Source: Pardosa pseudoannulata
Lineage: Eukaryota; Arthropoda; Arachnida; Araneae; Lycosidae
Direction: 5' to 3'
DNA: 64,000 bases
Assembly: GCA_032207245.1 (NCBI GenBank)
Contig: CM063504.1
Coordinates: 22,866,991 to 22,930,990, forward strand
Positions 1 to 10,162 of this stretch are shown one piece after another (position 1 is the first letter of the stretch; each line of letters begins with the position of its first letter). The translations under genes were made by a program, and so were the position numbers. Under the pieces are notes generated by a model that was not told the DNA's origin, did no database searches, and saw nothing but the letters and a program-made list of their open reading frames with translations.

Positions 1-94
1 AAGCTTATCCACTATGCTAACTTAGATACAAAACATCTCGATTACAGCCAAGGTCGAGTTTGGCTGTAGTATTCCAACAAAAATCAAATTGAAG

Positions 95-450
95 AGTATC
101 ATTCTGCGAAGAAAATCTCCCAACATTTGCAAGAGGATCACCTCCCATATGCTGCCTCCAATATAAAAAAACACAACGAAATCTTCTTATTACAAATATA
201 CAGCATCCGACATTTGGTATTCAAGACTGCAACAATAATCCCGAATTATATTTGAACGAAAACAAGATTACAGAAGGAGGCGTATTCACAGAATCAAAGA
301 AAAAACAGTATCATTCTGCGAAGAAAATCTCCCAACATTTGCAAGAGGATCACCTCCCATATGCTGCCTCCAATATAAAAAAAGTTCCTCAGCAACCGAA
401 ATTTATTCTTACAAATAATAGGGAGCATCCGACAGGCCGCCATAATCCCT
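95..450. repeat. Tandem direct duplication, period 212 bp
   Basis: A block of about 75 bp (95-170) recurs unchanged at 307-382. Weaker similarity continues on both sides: both copies run into CGAAAT...TACAAAT...GCATCCGAC. One reading frame of both copies gives YHSAKKISQHLQEDHL, but the first copy runs into stops on both sides and the second (252-521) starts only from a TTG codon. I read it as a local duplication, not a proven gene. Confidence 0.75.
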
Positions 451-539
451 CGGCATTCAAACAAAGAGAATTACGACTTAGTCATAATCTCGACGGCGGT
501 GCCACAGTTGACGCCCCGTAATGGAGAATATCTCATTCC

Positions 540-1397
540 TTTCAATTAGGAGCTCAGGCCCCAATTCCCCCCTCACCAAAAAGGCAAACAAGTCGGAGAT
601 CCTAATCCCTTGACCTCCCTGCTTGCATTCTAAAAAAGACACATTATTACTCTCACTCTCGACTGAGTGGGTCAGTAATGGAAATGACCCACAGAGGGTT
701 GACTTACCTGGGGCCCCCCAAGGGGAGCTATTTCAGATAACAAAAAGGTAGGAAAGAAAGACATTTCCATCGAGTCATAAGTCAAGAAGAAAAGGGGGGA
801 AAATGTTTATCACCGCAAAGTGAAAGCAGTAAATGCCAAGAGAATCAGGTAGGAAAGATATCAGAGTTATATTTATGAGCTTCGTTTGTCAGAGAAGGCT
901 GGACCGAAATCTCTTTTTGTATAGATAAGAAAATGCAAATCTCAAACTAATTTTCGCGGAAGTTGTATATGTCTGGAGTCTCCACAGACAGAGTTCATAA
1001 AAGATGAACTATTAAGAGGCAGTGAGATATTTATGAATGGAAATTTTCACTTGGGAGAATACAAAATTGCAATTATAAATTGCAAATATTCAATTATTAT
1101 TATAAAAGTCATTTATTGCATATTACGCAACTTACAATTTGAATGCTGAAGTATAACTAGATCATTTCTACTTCTTATAAAACACTAATTTTTTTATTTT
1201 TTTAGAATCAAAAGAAATAAAGAAAGGAAATACAATCCCTCCGGTAACACCTTATAAAAAAGGAGTGAGGTCGCTATGGGTTCTTTAATTTCGGCTCCCT
1301 ATGATCATCTTATAACATCCTACGATCATGACAGTCTTCTAATGACCCAAAGCAATCAATAACAAGCATTAAGGACTTTGTTAAGAATGGAGTTTCG
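540..1397. other. Intergenic or intronic DNA, no gene seen
   Basis: No credible exon. An 8 bp perfect stem (GTGGGTCA...TGACCCAC) lies at about 668-693. On the minus strand a donor-like CCCCAG|GTAAGT occurs near 705-712, but the sequence in front of it offers only an implausibly short exon. The right part is AT-rich filler. Confidence 0.5.
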
Positions 1398-1506
1398 TTT
1401 GGTTTAGAGCGCTACAGTCTACTGTTTTGCACACGAGGGCTAATGAGACCGGGACCTACTGCTTAATGCCGATTCCGAACGGCTACGAAAATCCATGCCA
1501 TAGTAG
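1398..1506 (-). mobile_element. SINE-A copy, truncated
   Basis: The tRNA-derived SINE-A is inserted in reverse. Its tail (TTTGGTTTAGAGCGCTAC) lies on the left, followed by the conserved body ACACGAGGGCTAATGAGACC and GCCGATTCCGAACGGCTACG. Similarity stops before the B-box, so the tRNA head is missing. Confidence 0.85.
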
Positions 1507-2236
1507 GTTTTATAGAGTTTTTTTAAACATTGTCATAGGTAGTTTCATAGAGTTTTTTTTAGAATGACTTTGAAAAAGCGCTGAAACTTGTTTCATTGGG
1601 ACCCAGTAGCAACATGTTTACAATCTTGATAGTCACTGGTATATCAAATATTAGTTGCACGTTATACACGAGATATAATTATTATCCCCTTTCTTTTGTA
1701 GGAACTACGGTGCACGTTATACAAATAGTGTTCTTGAAGGTAATAGATTGATGAATGATTATCTGAAACTACTTGTATTACTTAATTCGGAGCCTCATAT
1801 GAATCTCATGTGAGCGAGAGAGTGAACCTAAGAAATTACCATAGAGTTTATAAAGTTGAAATTTTACCTTGATGTATTGTCGTTAGTTTTAATATCCCAG
1901 CCTGCCAATTCGATTTATTAGAAATGAAAACTTTGCATGTCCCTTTGAAAGCCTCTTGAATGTTACTCTTGTATGTCTTGTAAGTGCACTTATACACGAG
2001 ATGCTATTTTTCACTTTTTTTTTCCATGTAAGAAACATGATGCATTTCAGGGCTGTGTTGCGCCCTGACGTAGAAAGACGGCTCTATCTGGTGAAAATGT
2101 AAGGAAGAAACATGAGTAGCAAAATACCAAATAGTTCAAAGGCGGCATTTCGAAGGATTGTATAATACACAGAGAAAACCTACCACTCTGTCCTAGGAGC
2201 ACCCCATATACACATGGTTCTTATATACCAGTAAAT
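1507..2236. other. No gene seen
   Basis: AT-rich DNA. A short imperfect direct repeat (TTTATAGAGTTTTTTT-like, at about 1509 and 1543) follows the SINE. No supported ORF or splice-bounded exon. Confidence 0.5.
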
Positions 2237-2541
2237 GATTGGTTGGTGTCGTGTCCATTTAGCTGTCACATGATTTTTCATAGAAAGATGGTTGCCTTTG
2301 TCTCGAGAAGTCCGACTTTTAAGAGTGGGATATCATAATTCAGAAGCAATGATCAAGCACAAGTCTCCCAGGCTTGACCTGCCTCGTCCAGAAGTATAAT
2401 TTGGGAACTAGGAAAACATTGTGACCACAAACTTATTTTACGTGCCCCAGCTGCCTTAATGAACACGGCGGGATAGAGCCTTAATCCAGCTACCCTCCCG
2501 TTACGCGATCGCTGCCTTGGTTGACTGAGCTACCGCCTCTC
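2237..2541 (-). mobile_element. SINE-B, near full length
   Basis: This tRNA-derived SINE of about 305 bp is in reverse orientation. The tail (GATTGGTTGGTGTCGTGTCC) is on the left. The right end reads, on the minus strand, as a tRNA-like head with the A-box TAGCTCAGTC and a degenerate B-box. Other copies at 8346, 19474 and 59561 share the body phrases 'ACATTGTGACCAC' and 'GTGCCCCAG'. It is diverged, so probably old. The family name is mine. Confidence 0.8.
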
Positions 2542-2555
2542 ACACAAATAAATAC

Positions 2556-2558
<3 letters not shown>

Positions 2559-2636
<78 letters not shown>
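2559..2636. repeat. (TA)n microsatellite
   Basis: Uninterrupted TA dinucleotides for about 78 bp directly beyond the tRNA end of the SINE-B copy. Apparent ORFs across it (YIYIYI repeats) are artefacts. Confidence 0.98.
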
Positions 2637-2640
<4 letters not shown>

Positions 2641-4369
2641 GTGCACACACTCACGTGTAATCGGGCCGCTTTCCGGAACATCCGGCTCCATCATCACGGT
2701 TCTAAAAGAGCTCCTAATCTAAATGAAGTGAATCAGAAAAAGAAGGAAAGAAACCCACCCTACACAATAAGAGAGCTGACACGAGGATCCCAAATAAATC
2801 ATCGCGGTTTTCCAAGAGAAAGCCGGGGAACCCCCTCTCCACAAAGAGCCCGCCCGTGACCCCAGGATCCGAAGCTCCTTTGCTCAATACTAACCCTGCT
2901 GTCAACCCGAGCCCGAGTCATTTTTTAAACACCGCTCCGGAATGATTCGCCCGCGAGTGGTCAGGTCATTTTAGATAGCGCCAAGATTTCCCCGAGATAC
3001 TGCCAAATGAAGCGAGCCGTTTTTCCAGGAAAAGGGAAGATCTGTCAAGCACGATATATGAGAGGGAGGCATTTTTTTATTTTTTATTTTTTAAACCGAG
3101 TGTTTGTAAACAACGAAGGGAAATCCTATGGGAGCAGTATGACATTCTTACAATGATTTATTATTATTATTATTATTATTATATTTCACACTTATAAATA
3201 ATAACTTTCCTTTTATAAGAGTTCACGGCAAGAGGTGAACCCGAGAAATTCCGCGTCATAAGTGAGAAATGTAGCGAATACAAATGGGATCTTATTTATT
3301 TATTTATTTTTAAGAACACCGTGTTTATTATTTTTCTTTTAGATCGACGTCAAACGCCCGATGAATAACGAGAAGAAAATACCCGTAAACAAGAAATAAA
3401 AATCGAGAGTGTATTCTCCCAGACTTATCCCACATGTCACTTATTAACTTGAAAGTTTTGACAGTGATTATTCAACGATACACTTTGAAATCTTGCCGAA
3501 ATGTATTACAACCTGGGCGACGTATCATTAGACGACATTTTGACATTCGTTTAAAGATATTTTTATAAATATGTTTTTGTTTATTATGATTTATTCTTTC
3601 TCTGCTTTATATACATCTGTAATTAATAAGTATAACTGTAGACATTCTTAACCTTAATAATAAATTGGTAAAAAAGCTAATTAATTTATTCTGCTGAGTT
3701 TCGTTTCCTGTAGCGTAATTCAGGGCTTAAAATCTTTCATTGCCATTCTTAACCCGTGACATTTCTTTTATATTTAGTTTATAAATAAACCTAATTCATG
3801 ATCTACGTCATTTGATTTATACAGGAAGTTAACCAAAGGCCAAACAAAGTTAAACAAAGGCTCTGTAATAATTTCTCTCTCCCAATCAAAAATGCAAAAC
3901 ATTCGCATTATTAAACTCTTGCTTGATTCAAACTAGAGTTAACATTCGTAACTAGATTTGTTTTCTTTAAGGAGTGTTAAAATTTGTTTTTTTACCCTGC
4001 TGCAAACGGAGAAATGCAAGGACTACGTAATTGAAAGAAACTTAGTGAACGAAAACAAAGCCTCCAATGTCACTGTCCCCAAGACAAAGGTAACGTTTAC
4101 CCTCTTTTCCACTTTAAAACTTAATAATGAATCTTTCAACCAGTAAATCTAATTTTAAATCTTTACTTAAACTCGGAGAAGGGAATCGTTCAACATGTTT
4201 CCTGGTTTTTTATGTTTTTATTTCAAATAAAACAGTCCGATGTCTTTCCTTATTTTAATATTGTACACAAGCAAATTAACAATAAGTTATAATTATAAAA
4301 AAGTATTTTTTAAGCTTTTATTTAACAAGGAAAACCACAATAAACGCACTAAAAAGTGAAAATGTGTTT
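2637..4369. other. Gene-free stretch with a GC-richer patch at 2650-3060
   Basis: The patch 2650-3060 is clearly richer in GC than its surroundings, but neither strand gives an ORF over about 110 codons or a convincing splice-bounded exon. An (ATT)n run lies near 3161-3181 and a (TTTA)n run near 3294-3310. The rest is AT-rich. The patch could be an old repeat or a regulatory element; I cannot tell. Confidence 0.4.
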
Positions 4370-4640
4370 GAATTTTTAGTTATGCAAACTGCAAACAGAT
4401 GGCGATACTAGTTTGAAATCTGCATTTGGAATTCCAAGTACGCTGAATAGTTTTTTGCGTTTTACTACGGATTTTTTTCCTCCAATCTAATTTTTTATAA
4501 TTGAATATTGTTCTGTCAATAACCGGAATTGAAGCTATGTGCAAAAGTTCATATCTCTAGCTAATCAAAAAGGTAGTTAAAAATTGATATCAAAATATCA
4601 ACTGACACATAAGTGAAGTTAAATAGAAGCGATTAATTAT
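4370..4640 (+). repeat. Repeat family C, copy 1
   Basis: An interspersed repeat of about 270 bp, also found at 12160-12470 (reverse) and 14155-14430. Shared landmarks are AGATGGCGATA.TAGTTT near the left, TTGAATATTGT in the middle, and AAGGTAGTTAAAAATTGAT followed by ACACATAAGTGAAGTTA at the right. No terminal inverted repeat or coding remnant is seen; it may be the 3' end of a retroelement. Confidence 0.75.
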
Positions 4641-5322
4641 ACATACAATCATTTATGACTTCTGCCACATGACAGTTAATTCGAGTTATGTCAGGTCGGA
4701 TTCTTGCAATCGTACATCATATGAGCTACGTTACAACTGGCGCTTATTGACTCTCAGAGCTATATCCACCAGGTGGTAACACGCTGCGAACAAAGAGGAT
4801 CAACCATTTGGAAATATAATAATATTTTGACTCAAATTCCGAAAGTCAAGACTAATTATGAATAGAAAGCCCAATTAATCTCCAGGAAAAGTGAAAACAA
4901 AGCATGGAATAATAATGAAAATAAATCTTCCTGTTTGCAGACTGCAGACAATTGCTATAGCTGGCTTGAGTATCAATTTTTTCATTCCTACATTGTAAAA
5001 GTCTGATACTGAACACCATCTCATTTTATTTCCACAGAAAAATCCCATTATATCAATTTAGAATGGATTAATTTCGTTTATCATCATTTTACAGGTGGTC
5101 GCATATATATATTTCCAAGACGACGTACATTTTCTCAAGATTCTTTTGTTCGACGACGAGTATCGATCGAATCCTATATTTTGCTAAAACAAAAATGGGG
5201 GGAAAAAAGTAAAATCCGGGTTCATTTTTGGCAGGAGGGGGAAAACTAATATCGGTGTGGTGTCTGTTTCTAAATTAGAAAACAAAGGAGAGTGTGAGTG
5301 AAAGAAATGGGAAGTCACCTAC

Positions 5323-5445
5323 CATTGCGAGGAAATAGAACTTCTCGAATTCCTCTTCCTGCTGCTTGACGGCTCCCAGGGAATCGGCGATGGCCTGGTG
5401 TTTCTCCAGGGACTCGTTGCCTTTCCTGCAGAGCCACGATAGAAC
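5323..5445 (-). CDS. Internal exon of a spectrin-repeat protein (Trio/Kalirin/Dbs/puratrophin/SESTD1-like)
   Basis: On the minus strand a pyrimidine-rich tract ending CTCCTCGCAG is followed by 123 bp of open reading frame and then the donor GTAGGTGA. Both junctions are phase 0. The 41 codons begin VLSWLCRKGNESLEKH and end EEEFEKFYFLAM. The pattern WL...G...L.KH....SL......Q.EEFE is typical of the helices of spectrin repeats in Rho-GEF-type proteins such as Trio, Kalirin, Dbs and puratrophin, and of SESTD1; these act at the membrane and actin cytoskeleton. Codon choice (CTG, GCC, GAG, AAG, CAG) is much more GC-rich than the surrounding DNA, which supports real coding. I recognise the fold class, not the exact orthologue. 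No neighbouring exon was found: the introns must be long or the other exons lie outside the window. The longer ORF read across this position runs into flanking intron and should not be used. Confidence 0.72.
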
Positions 5446-5617
5446 CTGCGAGGAGAAGAGAAGTGGTTTAGAAGACAAAACAGGAACAGAAAAACTAGAG
5501 ACACTGACAAAGGAGATGCAAAAAAAAAAATAGATTAATCAAAATGTAATGTCAACAAATCCAATCAATTGTTCGAATACATATACAATAAAAAAGCATC
5601 TATAACGATACTGTAGT

Positions 5618-5803
5618 GCAGAGGAGTCAAATGGCGACCCAAGAACCGCATGTGGCCCATTTAGTAATGCAATCCTTCCACAGTGTTTTTGTTTTGTAAT
5701 TCGATAAACTTAGTAATAATAAACCCAAAAATTTACGAATTCGGACTTTTGCCTTATTTCCAATGCACTATCTGGCCTTTGACGTAAAATGAGTTAAACG
5801 TAA
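5618..5803. mobile_element. Degraded hAT-type (Charlie-like) non-autonomous element
   Basis: The left end CAGAGGAGTCAAATGGCGAC, followed by CCGCATGTGGCCC, matches the general form of hAT termini (CAGGGGTC..AAA...GGCCC). The right end has TGGCCTTTGACGTAAAATGAG, the usual inner form of such ends. The last bases are decayed and no 8 bp target duplication is visible. Confidence 0.45.
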
Positions 5804-5994
5804 TGTAAGTGTCACTTTATTTAAAGTGACAACTTTGCTGCAGAGGTACGGACACGGACATACATTGTTATACATCCATTAACGTTATGGACAGTTTGAT
5901 CATTTGCCTATACATGCTTATGTATGCAATATACTTTTATAATATTCTGGGTTGTATTTAGAGATCAAAGGTCCAGTTCAAATCAAAAATGCAT

Positions 5995-6240
5995 CTCTTT
6001 TATCTCACCTTCCGTCCATACACTTGCAGAGAAAAGCAAGTTTCAGCTTTGGTTTGGTTTGGTTTAGTAGTTCGAATCCCACTGAGGCACGGATACTTGT
6101 AGCCATTCGGAATTGGCTTTAGGTAGTAGGTCCCGGTCTCATTAGCCCTCGTGTTGCAAAATTTGACCGTAGCTCTCCAAACCAAACCCGAAACTTGCTT
6201 TTCTCTTCAAGGACGGAAGGTGAGATGCGAGAGAAAAGAG
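5995..6240 (+). repeat. Foldback (inverted repeat) around a partial SINE-A copy
   Basis: The left arm (about 5995-6062) and right arm (about 6176-6240) are inverted copies. Both carry CTCACCTTCCGTCC, AGAGAAAAGCAAGTTTC and the TTTGG tail of SINE-A, with one small indel. Between them lies SINE-A sequence in plus orientation (6070-6182): the B-box GTTCGAATCCC, then GGTCCCGGTCTCATTAGCCC and the CCAAACCAAACCC tail. The A-box part of the head has been replaced by the inverted copy of the tail and 3' flank. A transcript would form a stem of roughly 60 bp. Confidence 0.85.
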
Positions 6241-6306
6241 TTTGAATTAAATCGGGCCCCTAATCTAACATTCTAAAAATAATTTAAAATTTAAATATTT
6301 ATAGCT

Positions 6307-6440
6307 CAGCTACAAACCTCTTGGTGATTTTTCCTTAGGAAAATAACGAATTCTGCTGGATCATATAAAATATCGTTATAGTCATGTTTATCGTTATAGG
6401 CAGTTTATCGTTATATGCAGGTTTCATTGTACTAGGTTTT
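6307..6440 (-). mobile_element. Fragment of pogo/Tigger-like element
   Basis: On the minus strand it starts TACAATGAAACCTGCATATA, followed by three tandem CTATAACGATA-type motifs and then GGAAAAATCACCAAG. This order matches the left end of the element at 44436-45014. Only one terminus is present. Confidence 0.6.
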
Positions 6441-8345
6441 GTCCCTTTGCTCACCATTAACTATTTGGAAAAATTCGCTGTCAGATGAAAATTTCCATCT
6501 AACGACTTAAGATGAAAATCTTAGCTTTTAGCGTCAGATCTTGAAGATGAAGTGGGTTAGCAACATTCTTTGAAGGCAGAATTAATTTTGAACTTGAGTA
6601 ACATATAACACAAGTACACCAACATCGGAAAATAGCGAGAAGAGAAATTATATGCTGTAAAGATATGTCCAGTCATTGGCGACATAATTTTACCATGAAG
6701 ACATAGTTTTAATCCCAGTATTGTTATCGATTATCAAGTAGGGATAAGTAGGAAATATATCTCAATTCTATTGATAATTGTTTTCAATGTACAGTAGAAG
6801 TATTTTGGATTGAAAATATTTCATGAAAAATATAATTGTAATCTATATCTTTCAGCTGTTATGCTTCTGATTACCATAATTTTAGAACATATCAAAGACA
6901 GATTAAAAAAAAAACTCCATCAATCATGTTTAAGCGTTCAAAATGGTGAGATAGCTGGAAGCTTAGTAAATAGAAAGCACCATGCTTATTATAGAAAATA
7001 AGACAGTAAGTTAGTAACTAGAAAAACACCTTGCTTATTAATTATATATATACTTTTTTCTTACGCATTAAAAATATTATCTAACGTCAATTATTGACTT
7101 CATAAAAAAGAGCTCCAACACCTTTCAGAGATCTCAGAAACAGATAACGTAGACATTCAATTTTATTTAAAATATCTTTCAACAGAAGAGGAAAAAACTT
7201 ATCACTGTTTGGGTTAATGAGAGGGCAGCGGTCTTTTTAGAAGGCTATTTTTTCGGTAAACAGACCTGGCTTTTGTTCCAACAAATTACCTATCCCTCCC
7301 TCCAACCACCAAAAGAGGCAGAGAAAGAAGCGGCTCGTTCAGATTTAACAACTATTATCTTTCTGTCAGCCGGGAAGGTAAAAATACACACATATTCGAT
7401 GCAAAAAGGGAAAAAAATGGCGAAGAATTTAATCGCACCCATTATGCCAAGTTTTTCTAAAAACAGAAGCCGATTTTCACCCATTGTATTAGAATCAATC
7501 TATCATAACGCCCAATTTGGTGATCGCAGTTCAACGCTCCTGATCTATGGAGCTCTTGCAAAAGACGATGACGATGATATCTGTTGCATATGCGTGATTG
7601 GAGAGAACCGTCGATACATGATGAATAATTACTTTAATTACTGTTCGAGAGGAGGCCCGAAATCCAATAGCCTCCAGGCCGTCTGATGCGCACAAAAAGG
7701 ACTTTGTTCTGAGATGACGGACCCCTTTGATGGTCCAACACGCCGACCTTGTAACTCGAACTCTGAGGTTCATCCGAAAGTAAGTGAAACAGAAAAGTCC
7801 AGAAACGCGACGAACAAAAGGTGGAAACTCAATCTTCAGATATGGGTCGAGTTTTTTTTTTGTCCGGTTTAGTTTTGTTATTATTATTGTTTTCTCTCTC
7901 CTGTCATAGAGGGTTGATACAAAACTCGAGTTGCACCTCTTGCACTCTACTTCTATTCAAAGACATGATTATTGCCGGGAAGTGAAAAGAATTATTTAAC
8001 AGTAAATTTAAATCAGAACAGATAAAAAGCATGTATGAAAATTTTTTTCGGGAGGGTAAAATTTATATTTACATATTTATTTTTATTATATAATAGAAAA
8101 CCCGTTAATATAAATAACTGCGAAATAAATTTTGTATTTGTCAATCATAAAGGATGTTGCACTTTTCTTATACGTGTGTGTAAACAGAATGTTGTTATTA
8201 CTCATCCTCCTTGTGTAGGAAAGCCTTATATACATCAGGTTCAACAGAACCCAGCGCAATATGCGACTTTTCCATAGCTAAGGGTAAAATACAGCTTCAC
8301 TTTGAGCGAGGTAGCACACGGGCTGAAAACTTAATAAACCACAAG
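6441..8345. other. No supported gene
   Basis: The longest open stretch (7273-7686, 137 codons) lacks splice logic, its start is not ATG and its sequence suggests no family. The part 7550-7780 is GC-richer, and a GTAAGTG donor-like site follows CATCCGAAA near 7780, so a non-coding exon is possible but unsupported. The rest is AT-rich. Confidence 0.4.
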
Positions 8346-8566
8346 AGAGGTCCTCGCAGTTTTGAAGCAGGCACCAAGCAGAAGACCTCAAGGCTTAGCC
8401 TGCCACCTCCAGAGGTATTGTTTGGGAACTTGGAGGACAAAAACCTTTTTTAAAAGTCTCAGCGCCCTCAAATTAGCATTGTAGATCTTTGGTCGACTTG
8501 ATCATCAATCCCGCTACCAGCCGGTTACGAGATCTCTGTTTTTGCCGACTGAATTACTGCGGCTCG
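8346..8566 (-). mobile_element. SINE-B copy, tail truncated
   Basis: Starts at GAGGTCCTCGCAGTTTTGAA and runs through the SINE-B body (AAGCAGAAGACCTCAAGGC, GCCTGCCACC) to the decayed A-box region GCCGACTGAATTACTGCGGC. The GGTTGGTGTCG tail seen at 2237 and 19474 is absent. Confidence 0.8.
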
Positions 8567-10162
8567 TGTAAACAGAATAACCTACTATTGAAGCAAATTT
8601 GATCCTAGGGTAAGAGAAATTGAGGAACCTTGTCATCCCGATGTTGTTGATCTATTGATCTAATAACTTAAAATTCATATATTCATTTTAAAGGAAGACT
8701 CGTTGTTGAAATATAATTAACCGTACCTTTATCTAATTCAAAGCTTTTCGCTTCTTTTAAAGAAAAAGGGGAGAAAAAGACTTAAAAATGTTGGTTTAGA
8801 GAAAACAAAAAAAAGTTTTGCTAAAGGTTTTACGGTTATTGCTGGATTCTCTTCTAATAACTTAAAATAATTGTAGCAGGAAAAATGACAAAATTAATTG
8901 GATTACTATCAGAAATATGTTTTAACACCTATTTTCAAAGAAAAATTCTATCTTTTATCAAAATAATCTTCACCGCTAAGGTACATCAGAATAAGGCTTC
9001 TGTGGATTACTGAGAATTAGGACATTGCGTGGATTCCGGAAGATAGTAAAAGAAGAGTGAAACAAAATTAACCTTGACATTTTAAGAAATGCTCTGTTAT
9101 CTTGAAAATCCAGGTATAGTATGACAGTTAAACAAAAGTGCTATCAAACTGAACATATTAGAAAATTAATTTCTTATATTTGTTTGTATATCAGGAAAAT
9201 CACACAAAAGTGTATGCGCATTATTTGTACAACAGATTGACACAAAGGGTTAAAAAGAATTTCCGTTTAAAAATTCTTCTGTAAATCATGAATGTATGAT
9301 ATAAACGTTATAATGCATTTATTCTCTTTGTAATAGTATATTTAAAATGCGATATAACTTCAAATTCTGTTTAAATAAATAGTTTAAAAAATATCAAACT
9401 AAAGTTTTGCCTTACATTCAAATTAACTTTCATGTGATGATATCTATCACAAAAGCCGAGTATTTTAAAATGTGTTACATTATTATTCCATGGATAATTA
9501 TAAAATCACGTCAGAATCGAAACAGCTAAACAAAACTCTGTAACCCTTTGTATTTCCCTAACCCAGAATTAAAAAAAATTCTTAAAATGTTAGAATACAT
9601 TATTTCAAACAAATAAAAATATTTTAAAATGATTAAAACATAATAAAAATTTAGAGGTTAAAAGTGTATTTTTCTACAAACAATATTGACCCAGAAATTT
9701 TTACATTATAAATATTTTGAACAAAAATTATCTTTACATAAAGAACTTGAATCTATCTTTGTAAACAATAAAAAAGACTTTACAAGTAAAATTTAACAGC
9801 AATAAATTTTATTACTGAAAGAAAACTTTTTTAGATTATCATGAAGAACCGATCAAGCACTAAGTGAAAATGTAAAACTTATATTTAGTATGTCATTTTG
9901 TAAGAATTTTAGGAGAAAATTGAGTTAGTTGCAAAGTTGCATTATAACAACAATCAACAAAACCGTCTTTTATAAAGATCACTGAGAAAACGACATAAGT
10001 TGCTGATAAGCAACAGGCTGATACAAACGATTTATTCGATATCTCTACCAAAAGTAGGATATTCTAAAACTTGTTAGAATGTTATTATTATTCCAAACCT
10101 ACTTATAACCATGAGCAAACGAAACAAAAATTTCCGCCTGAAACCTTTTATAAAATTCCTAC
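8567..10162. other. AT-rich gene-free stretch
   Basis: About 1.6 kb rich in A and T with short poly-A/poly-T runs. I see no ORF of note, splice-bounded exon or repeat terminus. Confidence 0.55.

Noticed and set aside
705..760. Minus-strand exon ending at CCCCAG|GTAAGT
   Set aside because: The nearest acceptor would give an exon of about 20 bp and the frame is undefined.
2490..2859. Open frames with YIYIYI repeats on both strands
   Set aside because: They are translations of the (TA)n tract; the same applies to frames at 15799-16542, 29052-29361, 41366-41778 and 61379-61645.
7273..7686. 137-codon frame
   Set aside because: Non-ATG start, no domain pattern, no splice logic, and composition like its flanks for most of its length.
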